A stretch of 51,307 nucleotides of DNA from an uncultured Mycoplasmatota bacterium (GCA_948434005.1 CAOJEH010000010.1:1-51307); one strand, 5' to 3'. Shown: positions 43,075 through 51,294, counted from the stretch's first letter. The notes: generated from the sequence alone by a model not told the origin. A program made the numbers and translations.

Positions 43075-44495
43075 TAGCAGGAGTCCAATATGAACAAAAT
43101 AGTAGTGTCCTATCTAGTCTTAAAGGTTGGATAGGATACACTACTAAAGAAGAAAAAATTGATAAGACTTCACTAAATAGTGAGTACAATAATAAATTAA
43201 GTTTATTAAAAGGAATATCAGAAACTGATTTTAGTTTAATAGAACACGATATAGGTATTTGGAATAGTAATGGAGATATTGATCCACTACAAGAATTAAA
43301 AGATATAAATTTTAAAGATTATAGTGGCTTTACTTGGAATGGATATATTTCGATTAAAAAGGAAGATACCTATAAACTAGGATTACTTACTAAAAAAGAT
43401 TACTACGAATATTCAAAAGCAATCGTTCCTAAATTAATTATGGATAGTGGTTTTGATATTCATAATGTAAAATGGTATGCTTGTCTGCATTTAGATAGTA
43501 AGAAAAACTATAATTTTCACTTCTTCTTTATGGAAGTGAAGAAAACAAAATATAAACATTCTGATCGATTGCTTCCTAAAAGTGCAATTAAGAAATTTAA
43601 AAGTAATGCTCTAAATTATTTAATTAATCGTGATGATATTTTAAAACTTAAAGATGAATTATTTATGGGAATAATAAAAGATGTTAAGATTAATAATCTT
43701 ACAAATTTAAAAAATGATAAATTATTTAAAACTAGCATAGAAAAGAAATTAAATAAGTTATATAAACAACTTCCAAAAGAACATCGACTACAATATAATT
43801 CTCCTAATCTAAATGAAGTAAGACCATTAGTGGATTCTATCATTAGTGATATTTTAAACCATCAAAATATAGTTAATAGTTATTATAAATATATTGAAAA
43901 ATTACACGATATTGATTTTCAAAATAAACAATATTATGGTTATTCAAAAGATGATAACTATGTTAACAATCAAATTAAGAAACTATATTCTAGAATTGGA
44001 AATGATATTCTATCTCACTATAAAGGTTATAAATCAGAAATATTTTTAAATAATCAAAAAGAATTCTTATCAAAAAATATCTTTAAATTAAATTTAAAAA
44101 CAAATAACAATATAACTGATAATAAAAAAATAGATTTAGGAGTATCACTTTATAAAATAGCAACTTATTATAATTTAAATAAAAATCAAACTAGAAAATT
44201 AATTCAAAAGTGGTACAACAAATCTAAATTTAATAGTAGTTTTGATAATTACTATAATGACTTATTATTAAAAATGAATAGTAATTTTAATCCATTAACT
44301 ATAACTGAATTTTACAAAACATTAAATGATATGAATATAAGTAATTCTAATTATCATAACTTAAAACAAAATTATTATATAAAGAAGTTTGTATATCATA
44401 AAATGATGTATAATGCTTTAAATCATATCAAATATGAAAATGAAAGAATAGAAAAAGAAATCATTGAAAGTATGAAAGATGAACTCAATTACTGA
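43059..44495 (+). CDS. Relaxase-like mobilization protein with ACG start and altered HUH motif
   Basis: 478 residues if initiated at ACG 43059-43061, which is seven bases after AGAGG. The frame is closed by TAA only two codons upstream, and the reading frame from there is continuous; annotating from the first ATG (43440) would lose 127 residues. The N terminus (NNIVIAGVQYEQNSSVLSSL ... IGYTTKEE) and TWNGYISIKKEDTYKLGL ... HNVKWYACLHLDSKKNYNFHFFFMEV fit the MobP/MobL-type relaxase layout. The metal site normally written NxHIHxxxxE here is N152-F-H154-F-F156-F-M-E159, with the second histidine replaced by Phe. A long helical C-terminal part follows. It would nick oriT if active. Confidence 0.7.
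   Translation, partial: TNNIVIAGVQYEQNSSVLSSLKGWIGYTTKEEKIDKTSLNSEYNNKLSLLKGISETDFSLIEHDIGIWNSNGDIDPLQELKDINFKDYSGFTWNGYISIKKEDTYKLGLLTKKDYYEYSKAIVPKLIMDSGFDIHNVKWYACLHLDSKKNYNFHFFFMEVKKTKYKHSDRLLPKSAIKKFKSNALNYLINRDDILKLKDELFMGIIKDVKINNLTNLKNDKLFKTSIEKKLNKLYKQLPKEHRLQYNSPNLNEVRPLVDSIISDILNHQNIVNSYYKYIEKLHDIDFQNKQYYGYSKDDNYVNNQIKKLYSRIGNDILSHYKGYKSEIFLNNQKEFLSKNIFKLNLKTNNNITDNKKIDLGVSLYKIATYYNLNKNQTRKLIQKWYNKSKFNSSFDNYYNDLLLKMNSNFNPLTITEFYKTLNDMNISNSNYHNLKQNYYIKKFVYHKMMYNALNHIKYENERIEKEIIESMKDELNY
43100..43146 (+). repeat. Long inverted repeat near the relaxase start
   Basis: Arms TAGTAGTGT-CCTATC (43100-43114) and GATAGG-AT-ACACTACTA (43130-43146) form a 15-bp stem with a 2-nt bulge and a 15-nt loop. 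It lies inside the relaxase coding sequence (codons about 14-30). Such a stem could regulate translation, act as relaxase recognition hairpin, or be part of oriT. Confidence 0.7.
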
Positions 44496-44540
44496 TGATT
44501 TCTTTTTCTATTATATATATTTTATGCCTCTAATAAACAA

Positions 44541-44581
44541 AGAAAATGCTAATCGAAAATTTTAGTTGATTTTTTTAGCAT
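44541..44581 (-). terminator. Terminator after the sortase gene
   Basis: Stem ATGCTAA (44546-44552) / TTAGCAT (44575-44581), long loop, with TTTTCTTTG on the minus strand afterwards; overlaps the sortase stop region. Confidence 0.55.
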
Positions 44582-45299
44582 GAAGAACAATACGATACCT
44601 ATCATCTACATCACAAGTAGATAACGTTAATATTCTATCTTCTTTTGTTACTTTTATATTATAATTATAATTACTTCTTAATTTCATATTTTTTATAAAT
44701 CTTTCATATTCTTTGTCATTTATAAAACTTGACTTGATATAGTAGTTTTCTTCTTTTATTCTGTATGTAGAAAAAACTTGATATTTACTAATTTCATTTT
44801 CAGTAACAAATATGATTTTCAAATTGTCTTCATTATTTTGCCATTCACTTGATAATGTCTTCTTTAAAGTACCAAACATACTACCATCAATTCTTGCATG
44901 AGCAAATAATGATATATTTTTATCAGTTCCATCAAATCTATTTAGATAATTTGCAAAAACCCAACCTGCTTTATTTTTTTGTTTATAAAAATTATGATTA
45001 AGATAAAATTCATTATTACTAGATTTTACTATTGGATATTCTATATTAGTATTACATACTTTAATCCATGCAACTATATCAGAATTTTTACTCTTTAATT
45101 CTTCGAAATCAATTTTATAAATATCCTTACTTTCATCTACTTCTATACTATTTTCTATAATATCTCGTACTTCGTTATTTTCCTTATTTTCAGAATACCA
45201 TATATATATTTTTACAACTGATACAATTATTAAAAAAAGAAAAATAATTTCATTTATATAAATCCAAACAATTCTCTTTAATTTATATTTTTTATTCAT
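44562..45299 (-). CDS. srtB: Class B sortase
   Basis: About 245 residues. N-terminal TM anchor (WIYINEIIFLFLIIVSVVKIYIWY), then a sortase beta-barrel with class B features: NSDIVAWIKVCNTNIEYPIVKSSNNEFYLNHNFYKQKNKAGWVF, catalytic His in SLFAHARIDGSMFG, catalytic Cys in LTLSTCD and Arg in DRYRIVLHAKK. It would cut the sorting motif of a surface protein and attach it to peptidoglycan or a pilus. The gene lies directly downstream of a protein with an NPRTS motif, its likely substrate. The start is the ATG at 45297-45299, with GGGTG upstream; the upstream ATG has no SD. Confidence 0.92.
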   Translation of the reverse strand: MNKKYKLKRIVWIYINEIIFLFLIIVSVVKIYIWYSENKENNEVRDIIENSIEVDESKDIYKIDFEELKSKNSDIVAWIKVCNTNIEYPIVKSSNNEFYLNHNFYKQKNKAGWVFANYLNRFDGTDKNISLFAHARIDGSMFGTLKKTLSSEWQNNEDNLKIIFVTENEISKYQVFSTYRIKEENYYIKSSFINDKEYERFIKNMKLRSNYNYNIKVTKEDRILTLSTCDVDDRYRIVLHAKKIN

Positions 45300-45334
45300 A
45301 TGAACACCCATCAGAAATTAACACTTAATTTATA

Positions 45335-46483
45335 TTAGTTGATTTTTAATCTTCTTTTCTTTATAAAGATTACAATAATAAGACCTGTAATACTTAATAC
45401 TAATGTCATTATATAAATAAATATATTATCACTTGTTCTAGGATTTATTACATTTGCACTATTAGTATTTGAAGTAGGACTTAATCCATTATTAATAGTA
45501 GTTTTTTCCGTATTGTTACTTATGGCTGTACATTCAATATTGATAGTAACATCACTTTTTGGCATCACAAATGAATTATCTTGTAAGATTAATTCATTAC
45601 CATCACTATCAGCTACATAAATACTATCAATTTTATAACCATCATCAATATCAATTGAATAAAAAACAATATTGCCTGGTAATTCACTAGAATTCACATT
45701 TATAGTGCCATTATTAATATTAGTACTTATATTATATTTGAATAACTTTTTTGAAATCTCTATTACTGGTCTGATACCGGCAGTAGATTCATCAGTATAA
45801 CCTTCAACTATTTGACCACCTGATACTATTTTCCATGCATTATCTTTATTGGTAGAAGCTGTACTAGTCCAATAAGCAGAAGTAACAGTACTATTATTTA
45901 GACATCCAAAATTTACACATGAACTACTAGTTCTATCGTATAACCATCCAAAATTATATGATGTTGGAATTTCAGTCGTTTTTGTATCAAAATAATACCT
46001 CATATGATTCCAATTATCTTTACCAGTTATCTTATTTATTTCAGAAGCAGTAATAATTCTAGCAGTATAATCAGAATAATCAAGAGCATATGTATAATAT
46101 CCACTTTGAGTTACATTAAATTTTTGACTAACTTTTGTTTTCCAAGTAGCAGTATCTAATTTTAATTGCCTTAACAACTCCGTTGGTGATTGACCCATGC
46201 TATTACACCAATAACTATTTTTTGTAGTATTGTGATCTAGAATGGCATTAAAATTATCATTATCAATGCTATCATTAAAGATATACCATTTCATACATCC
46301 TGTTTTTGTTCCTATATCACTATTTACCTCTTCTTTATTACATAGTTGGTAGGTTTCTGGATTAAAATAAATTTCGCTTCCATTACTAACAGTACCATTA
46401 GTTGTAGATAAAGCTTTAGCATTGCAATTAAATAAAAAACAAAAGCTTATCATAAAAAAAATTACTATCTTTTTATAATTCAT
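45335..46483 (-). CDS. Secreted surface protein with sortase-B-type sorting signal (NPRTS)
   Basis: 382 residues. Signal peptide (KIVIFFMISFCFLFNCNAKA, cleavage near 24). A large body of about 240 residues contains WYIFND, SAYWTSTASTNKDNAWKIV and AGIRPVIEI blocks, as in C-type-lectin-like/FISUMP or DUF6273 surface domains. Next comes one InlB-type B-repeat-like module (NISTNINNGTINV ... FVMPKSDVTINIEC), then a Thr/Asn linker. The C-terminal sorting signal is NPRTSD, a hydrophobic helix (IFIYIMTLVLSITGLIIVIFI) and a KKRR tail. NPxT[S/N/G] is the class B sortase motif. Encoded just upstream of srtB. Ligand unknown; probably adhesion. Confidence 0.88.
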   Translation of the reverse strand: MNYKKIVIFFMISFCFLFNCNAKALSTTNGTVSNGSEIYFNPETYQLCNKEEVNSDIGTKTGCMKWYIFNDSIDNDNFNAILDHNTTKNSYWCNSMGQSPTELLRQLKLDTATWKTKVSQKFNVTQSGYYTYALDYSDYTARIITASEINKITGKDNWNHMRYYFDTKTTEIPTSYNFGWLYDRTSSSCVNFGCLNNSTVTSAYWTSTASTNKDNAWKIVSGGQIVEGYTDESTAGIRPVIEISKKLFKYNISTNINNGTINVNSSELPGNIVFYSIDIDDGYKIDSIYVADSDGNELILQDNSFVMPKSDVTINIECTAISNNTEKTTINNGLSPTSNTNSANVINPRTSDNIFIYIMTLVLSITGLIIVIFIKKRRLKIN

Positions 46484-46515
46484 AATATCACCTCATACTT
46501 AAAATAAACTTACTA

Positions 46516-46617
46516 TTACTTGCATATTATTCTCACTAAAAATACAATGACTGCTATTGGCCAACAAAGCAGAAGTAACAGTGAATATGCAACTATTTTT
46601 AATATAAACCTCATCAT
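46516..46617 (-). CDS. 33-residue membrane peptide leading the sortase operon
   Basis: A short frame of 33 codons: MMRFILKIVAYSLLLLLCW followed by PIAVIVFLVRIICK, a single hydrophobic helix with basic ends. AGGAG is correctly spaced before the ATG, and the operon promoter lies 20-50 bp upstream, making this the first gene of the sortase/surface-protein transcript. Function unknown; a small membrane protein or toxin-like peptide is possible. Confidence 0.5.
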   Translation of the reverse strand: MMRFILKIVAYSLLLLLCWPIAVIVFLVRIICK

Positions 46618-46638
46618 ATATCATCTCCTAATGAATTC

Positions 46639-46668
46639 ATTATAGCAAAGTTATCCTAACTTTGTAAA
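46639..46668 (-). promoter_or_regulatory. Promoter with operator for the sortase operon
   Basis: On the minus strand TTTACA (46663-46668) and TATAAT (46639-46644) are separated by 18 bp. The spacer and hexamer edge form a perfect palindrome CAAAGTTA-TCC-TAACTTTG (46646-46664), so a repressor bound there would exclude RNA polymerase. The divergent XRE protein is the obvious candidate. Confidence 0.65.
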
Positions 46669-46674
46669 TATTTT

Positions 46675-46716
46675 ACTGATATTTTATCAGTATATAATCA
46701 ATACTAATTTTAGTGA
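46675..46716. promoter_or_regulatory. Further palindromes in the XRE/sortase intergenic region
   Basis: A perfect 7-3-7 palindrome ACTGATA-TTT-TATCAGT (46675-46691) has the same spacing as the operator in the sortase promoter but a different sequence. A smaller dyad ACTAA-TT-TTAGT lies near 46705-46716. They may be additional sites for the divergent regulator or its autoregulation. Confidence 0.4.
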
Positions 46717-46769
46717 TAATAGTTCATAATATAGTATAGAAAATATCTATTAAATAAATGGAGGTTTCT

Positions 46770-47075
46770 ATGCGAGTAAAGCAAACCGAAGAAGAAAAAC
46801 TAATATTAAAAACAATTGGTAATAATATAAAGTTTTATAGAATTAATAATAATTGTTCGGATAAAGATACTGATGATTTTGGAAGAATAAGTCAAGAAAA
46901 ACTTGCGGAATTATCTGGAACAAGTCCATCTATGATTGCTAATTTAGAGGCGACTAATGTTGTACAAACAGTTAGTATAGTTCTTTTGAATAAAATCTCA
47001 AAAGCAGTTAATATTCCTTTATATGCATTTTTTTTGGAAAAGCCTATTAAAAATCCCCCTAAAACTATTAAATAA
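46770..47075 (+). CDS. XRE-family transcriptional regulator
   Basis: About 101 residues. N-terminal helices lead into an XRE helix-turn-helix: KTIGNNIKFYRINNNC ... ISQEKLAELSGTSPSMIANLEA ... VSIVLLNKISKAVNIPLYAFF. The HTH is split by an unusual acidic insertion (SDKDTDDFGR) between helix 1 and the recognition unit. The start is the ATG at 46770, with TGGAGG spaced five bases; an ATG four codons earlier overlaps that SD. Divergent from the sortase operon, with palindromes between, so probably a repressor of both directions. Confidence 0.88.
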   Translation: MRVKQTEEEKLILKTIGNNIKFYRINNNCSDKDTDDFGRISQEKLAELSGTSPSMIANLEATNVVQTVSIVLLNKISKAVNIPLYAFFLEKPIKNPPKTIK

Positions 47076-47107
47076 AATAGTTATGATTTTTCATAGCTAT
47101 TTTTTTA
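47074..47107 (+). terminator. Terminator after the XRE gene
   Basis: A 13-bp stem with one G-T pair (AAAATAGTTATGA / TCATAGCTATTTT), TTTT loop and a run of T, beginning at the stop codon. Confidence 0.9.
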
Positions 47108-47294
47108 TCAAAAGATAATAAAACTATTTTTCTAATTCACACAAAAAATTACTATATTGATGAACTTTTTTTATAATTGGCTGTATAATTTATCAAATAA
47201 ATGAATTTAAATGCAAAAACAGAAAATTAATACTCATATTACAATTTCTACATAACTATTATATGTTATAATAAATGAAAGGAAGCGATTATGT

Positions 47295-49214
47295 ATGAAA
47301 TTACAATTTTACAAAGAAAACTATAATAATAATATAAGATATTTTATTGCTATTATTAGTAAGTATAAAAACCAGAATATCCTACCTATTGAATTTAACA
47401 TTTTTTCTTGTAATCAATTATTAGATGAAGTCATTTTAGAATGCAAAAGTAATAAATTAATGAATAAAACAAATAATGATTTAATAAACAAAAAAATTGA
47501 TTTCTTAATAAAAGAAGATTATTTATTAAATAAATATCAGATTAATAATTTGAATCATCTAAAAGAAAAAATTTATCAAAAAAATTCAAGTTTAGTATAT
47601 ATATTATGTTTAGAAATCAAAAAACAATTTCATAATAGAAAATACTTCAATTATTTAGTGGATCAATTAATATTATTTTTAAAAGAAGATGAAAATGATA
47701 ATTCAATTTATATAAAAAATATAGTAGATAATATTTATATGGAATTATTATGCAAAGGTTACTCCATAAAAAAAATATCAGAAATGATAGAAAAACTATT
47801 TTCTAAATCAGAATACGATGAATCATCAAACCTTAAATTTCCAAACAGTTCATTTCCTATTGAATTTATTATTGGACTAAAAAAGCCTAAGGAAATTAAT
47901 GATTTTATTAATAATTTATCAATTTATGAAAGAATAAATTACATAAAAAATTATTATACTTTAAGGATAAAAAATTATTATTTGATAGTTCCAATTAGTG
48001 GAATTACACTCACAAATAAAATTTTAAATTGTAATAGAGATATTAATTTATATAATCCTGAATATATAGATCCATATTCATTACAATCTGAAAATCCAGA
48101 TATTAGAGAGGATAAATTTAGAGTTGATTATAAAAATTGTGCTAATGCCCGTGTAAAAATAAATGCATTAAATAGTGAAGCAGCTTATAAATCAGGAATA
48201 AAAAAATTGGACAATTATATTAATATCCTCAAATTAATATCTCCTGCTAATAATTTAGATATCATTAGCAATGATAAAATTTTACTAGATAATAAAAAAA
48301 GAATAGCAGCACTACATTTGTCAGCATATGATAATGAATATAGTAAAAGGAAATTTGAAAGAAATATTTGTCCCATAAATGAGGATGAAATATTTGGTGA
48401 TACAACTATTAAAAAGATTAATAATAAAATAACTAATTTAATTTGTTCCAATGAAGATAAAAAAAATAACACTGAAATTATTTTACTTAATTCAGTTAAG
48501 AAATATTCAGAGGCATTAGACAATACCAATGAGCAAGAAGCAATATTAAAATACTGGGCATCAATTGAAAGTTTATTTGATAAAAATTTAAAAATTGAGA
48601 ATATTAACAATAAATTTGAATTAATAAAAGAAATTATTTCAACATATATGACATATTCTTTGAGATATGCGTCTTTGCATGAACTATACCATGAATTAGA
48701 GATTGCAACAGGATTACGCCATGATAATAAAAATAGAAAAAAATATAGTATGTTTAATTTACCAGTAAAACTGCTAAAAAAAGTAAATTTATATGAAGTA
48801 TCAAATAAATCATTTTCCCTATATCCTCTTATAAAGTACAATAGCGAAATAAAAAAATATATTGATGATTACTATTATTTTCAAAAAGTAGATTATGTTG
48901 ATAAATACTTTAATGATATAGATTTTTCTAAAAAGGAAATAAAAAGGATTAAAAATGATTATGATACAAGTATAATTATAATCTATAGACTTAGAAATCA
49001 AATAATTCATAATGCTTTAAGCAACGATATAACTGCAGAGTTTTATTTACCCTTATTAAAAAAAATATCAAACTTCTTTATAAATGAAGTATTAGATGAA
49101 TATCTTAATAACGAAGATTTAACAATTAATGAAATAATACTTAAAATTTACACAAAATCAACTTTATTCATAAAAAATTCAGAAAATTGTACGTTGAAAT
49201 CCTTGCTTTTTTAA
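47295..49214 (+). CDS. Large HEPN-motif protein, candidate defence RNase
   Basis: 639 residues, Lys/Asn/Ile-rich, soluble. No domain is recognised in the first 370 residues. The C-terminal half has the look of a large HEPN protein. NEQEAILKYWASIESLFDKNLKIENI is the helix found at the start of ApeA-like HEPN domains (W-x-x-IE-LF). Near the C terminus IIYRLRNQIIHNAL contains the R-x4-H motif (RNQIIH) that forms the RNase site in HEPN enzymes. Such proteins cleave RNA in abortive phage defence. SD GGAAG near an ATG at 47295; another ATG at 47291 opens a frame of only 11 codons. Preceded by a 219-bp gap with a likely -10 (TATAAT near 47268-47275). Convergent with the nuclease-like gene. Confidence 0.65.
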   Translation: MKLQFYKENYNNNIRYFIAIISKYKNQNILPIEFNIFSCNQLLDEVILECKSNKLMNKTNNDLINKKIDFLIKEDYLLNKYQINNLNHLKEKIYQKNSSLVYILCLEIKKQFHNRKYFNYLVDQLILFLKEDENDNSIYIKNIVDNIYMELLCKGYSIKKISEMIEKLFSKSEYDESSNLKFPNSSFPIEFIIGLKKPKEINDFINNLSIYERINYIKNYYTLRIKNYYLIVPISGITLTNKILNCNRDINLYNPEYIDPYSLQSENPDIREDKFRVDYKNCANARVKINALNSEAAYKSGIKKLDNYINILKLISPANNLDIISNDKILLDNKKRIAALHLSAYDNEYSKRKFERNICPINEDEIFGDTTIKKINNKITNLICSNEDKKNNTEIILLNSVKKYSEALDNTNEQEAILKYWASIESLFDKNLKIENINNKFELIKEIISTYMTYSLRYASLHELYHELEIATGLRHDNKNRKKYSMFNLPVKLLKKVNLYEVSNKSFSLYPLIKYNSEIKKYIDDYYYFQKVDYVDKYFNDIDFSKKEIKRIKNDYDTSIIIIYRLRNQIIHNALSNDITAEFYLPLLKKISNFFINEVLDEYLNNEDLTINEIILKIYTKSTLFIKNSENCTLKSLLF

Positions 49215-49440
49215 TAAATAATACTGTCATTACGTTATCATATTATTATAAAAATTTTACTGTTAATAGTATCTAGATTGAAGTTTATAAATTATCAATA
49301 TAGGTTTCACTTTTAGTCCAAACACACCTTGTGTAGTATAAACTATTACTACATGAATAAATTATAAGAACTCTTTTATCCAAGTAATTCTTTTTTAAAA
49401 AGATAGCTATCTGGTAGATTATAATTATGTAATTTATCAT
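49215..49440. other. Intergenic gap between convergent cargo genes
   Basis: 226 bp without a credible gene. The only structure seen is a weak hairpin around 49368-49399 (AAGAACT ... AGTAATTCTT followed by T6), which could terminate the HEPN gene. Nothing else supported. Confidence 0.4.
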
Positions 49441-51186
49441 TTAATTATTAAAAAAATATGAGATAGGATAAGAAAGATAAATTTGTTTCTCTTCCTCATT
49501 CAATTTAGAAAATAAAAGATTTGCTTCTTTTAAATTACCAATTAGTAGATTAGCAGATATTTTATAAAAGTTCTCTTCATTTTTGTCCCTAATTTCAATT
49601 AATGTTTCAATCATTTTTTCGGTCAGTTTTCCTTTTCTTTTATATATTTGCGCCCTATTTATAAAAACAATATCCTTAAATTCTTCAAATTTTTCTATTT
49701 TAAGTAATAAGTATTCTGCATAATTTAATAATTCTTCTTTTTTTGTAAAATCATATGCTTTAATTACTTCTAACACTTGAAAATTTAATAAATTTTCTTC
49801 ATCTGGACTTAATTTATAATCCTCAAACTTTTTTTTCATTTCTTCAATATTAACATCATCAGAAATATAAGCTTCTTTATTCAATATAGAAAAGAAATTT
49901 TGAGTTGTAATTTTATTTTTATCTTCCACATAAGTAAATTCATATTTTTTCATAGAGTCTGAATTCCAAATGCTATAAACATCAAATCCATCATCAGGAC
50001 GCTTACTTGCAAAAATAGAAAATTTAAGATCATTGATTCTTATAGAACCAATGGTCGACATATCAAACTCCTTTATTCTTATGGGCTTGTGTTGGTCTAT
50101 TGCATCTATCCAAATTAAAAAGTCATTTATATCTTTAGAATTCCAATTATTTAAATTCAAATCTTTTTTTATTTTATGCGTATTTAAAAATTTTTTCATT
50201 CTATTATATAAAGCACATTGTATAAAAAATCGTTTTTTATCTTGTTCAGTGACCGCAAGATTTAAAAAGCTCTCGTTAATTATAAATCCTTTATCATTAA
50301 TCAAACTTTCAATAAATTTCAATTGATTAATTCTTTCCTCTAGTGTTCCCTGAATTTCTATATTAAATTTGCGATTTTTGAAGTCCAATTCAAATGCTTT
50401 ACCAAATAAAATTTTACTACTTTCTGAAGTTATACTATGATTAGCAGTAGAATAAAATACCTCTCTATTCTTGTTTGTAATACTAATTTTTAATGATTCC
50501 TCAATTGCAAATATAGTAGCATAATCAATATTGATTATATTATTTTTATCATCATATTGATATATATACTTTTTTTCTCCTAATAATCCAAAAACAGATT
50601 CATCAGGGGTTCTCCAGTCATAAAACCTAACTTCTGAAACTTGGTTATTAATTAATAAGTTTTCTTGATTAAATATATTTTCACTTATCTTTTTTTGCTC
50701 TTTTTTATTAATCGAAAAATTTCTTACTATTCTTTCTAATTGATTTGAATTTTTAATCTCTTTCAATTTGATTTTAACTTGATTTTTTGAATTTGGTCTT
50801 TCTTTTAAAAGTTTTCTCAAAATATATGGTAACAATTCTGCACAATATACTTTATAATCTCCATCTTTTTTTAAAAGTACTTCGAAAAAAATTGTCCCAT
50901 CTACTTTGATATAATTTTCTAAATCCCTTTTATCTATATAAAAAATACGTTTTTCTTGTAATCTTTTTGAGGGTGTTGTTCTTCCTTTAATTTGGATACT
51001 TATTGTGTCATCAAAATTTTCCTTTTTATCAATATTACCATGGTATAATTTTATAAATCCATCCCAAGAAATTCCCTTATCATCATCATTAAAATCATGA
51101 TCAATATAATCTCTTTCATCTATTAATTTCTTAATAATATCAACTGCTCTTTTTTCTATCTTTTTGTTTCCTCTGTCTCCAGCCAT
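49441..51186 (-). CDS. DUF4365-like nuclease-domain protein with C-terminal helical repeats
   Basis: 581 residues. Residues about 10-130 resemble the DUF4365 nuclease-like domain. EKRAVDIIKKLIDERDYIDHDFN is followed by KGISWDGFIKLYHG (Asp) and DDTISIQIKGRT (the Q/E-x-K element of the PD-(D/E)xK fold), and FFEVLLKKDGDYKVYCAELL. The middle is unrecognised. The last ~120 residues are TPR-like helices (VLEVIKAYDFTKKEELLNYAEYLLLKIEKFEEFKDIVFINRAQIYKRKGKLTEKMIETLIEIRDKN). SD TTTGGAGG. Proteins with this N-terminal domain are common in defence islands, where they are thought to cut invading DNA; this link is inferred. Confidence 0.65.
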   Translation of the reverse strand: MAGDRGNKKIEKRAVDIIKKLIDERDYIDHDFNDDDKGISWDGFIKLYHGNIDKKENFDDTISIQIKGRTTPSKRLQEKRIFYIDKRDLENYIKVDGTIFFEVLLKKDGDYKVYCAELLPYILRKLLKERPNSKNQVKIKLKEIKNSNQLERIVRNFSINKKEQKKISENIFNQENLLINNQVSEVRFYDWRTPDESVFGLLGEKKYIYQYDDKNNIINIDYATIFAIEESLKISITNKNREVFYSTANHSITSESSKILFGKAFELDFKNRKFNIEIQGTLEERINQLKFIESLINDKGFIINESFLNLAVTEQDKKRFFIQCALYNRMKKFLNTHKIKKDLNLNNWNSKDINDFLIWIDAIDQHKPIRIKEFDMSTIGSIRINDLKFSIFASKRPDDGFDVYSIWNSDSMKKYEFTYVEDKNKITTQNFFSILNKEAYISDDVNIEEMKKKFEDYKLSPDEENLLNFQVLEVIKAYDFTKKEELLNYAEYLLLKIEKFEEFKDIVFINRAQIYKRKGKLTEKMIETLIEIRDKNEENFYKISANLLIGNLKEANLLFSKLNEEEKQIYLSYPISYFFNN

Positions 51187-51236
51187 TTAATTACCTCCAA
51201 AAGAATAATTTCTATTAATATTATATCATAGATGGT

Positions 51237-51255
51237 TGCTATTTTCTCAATAGCA
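51237..51255. repeat. Short hairpin near the right end
   Basis: A perfect 7-bp stem TGCTATT / AATAGCA with a 5-nt loop, upstream of the final direct-repeat-like sequence. It may be part of a recombinase-binding site or the end of an outside transcript; no T-run makes a terminator likely. Confidence 0.3.
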
Positions 51256-51294
51256 TGGTAATATCGTTATAGAAAGGGAGTTAGCAACTTCCAA

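Noticed and set aside
43090-43134. 14-codon frame (ATG with AGGAG) suggesting a frameshifted relaxase start
   Set aside because: The other frame is open continuously from 43056 and encodes a convincing relaxase N terminus, so no frameshift is needed; the short frame is kept only as a side note with the hairpin.
48215-48841. 208-residue minus-strand frame inside the HEPN-motif gene
   Set aside because: No SD and a hydrophobic, low-information translation that is the complement of Lys/Asn/Ile-rich codons.
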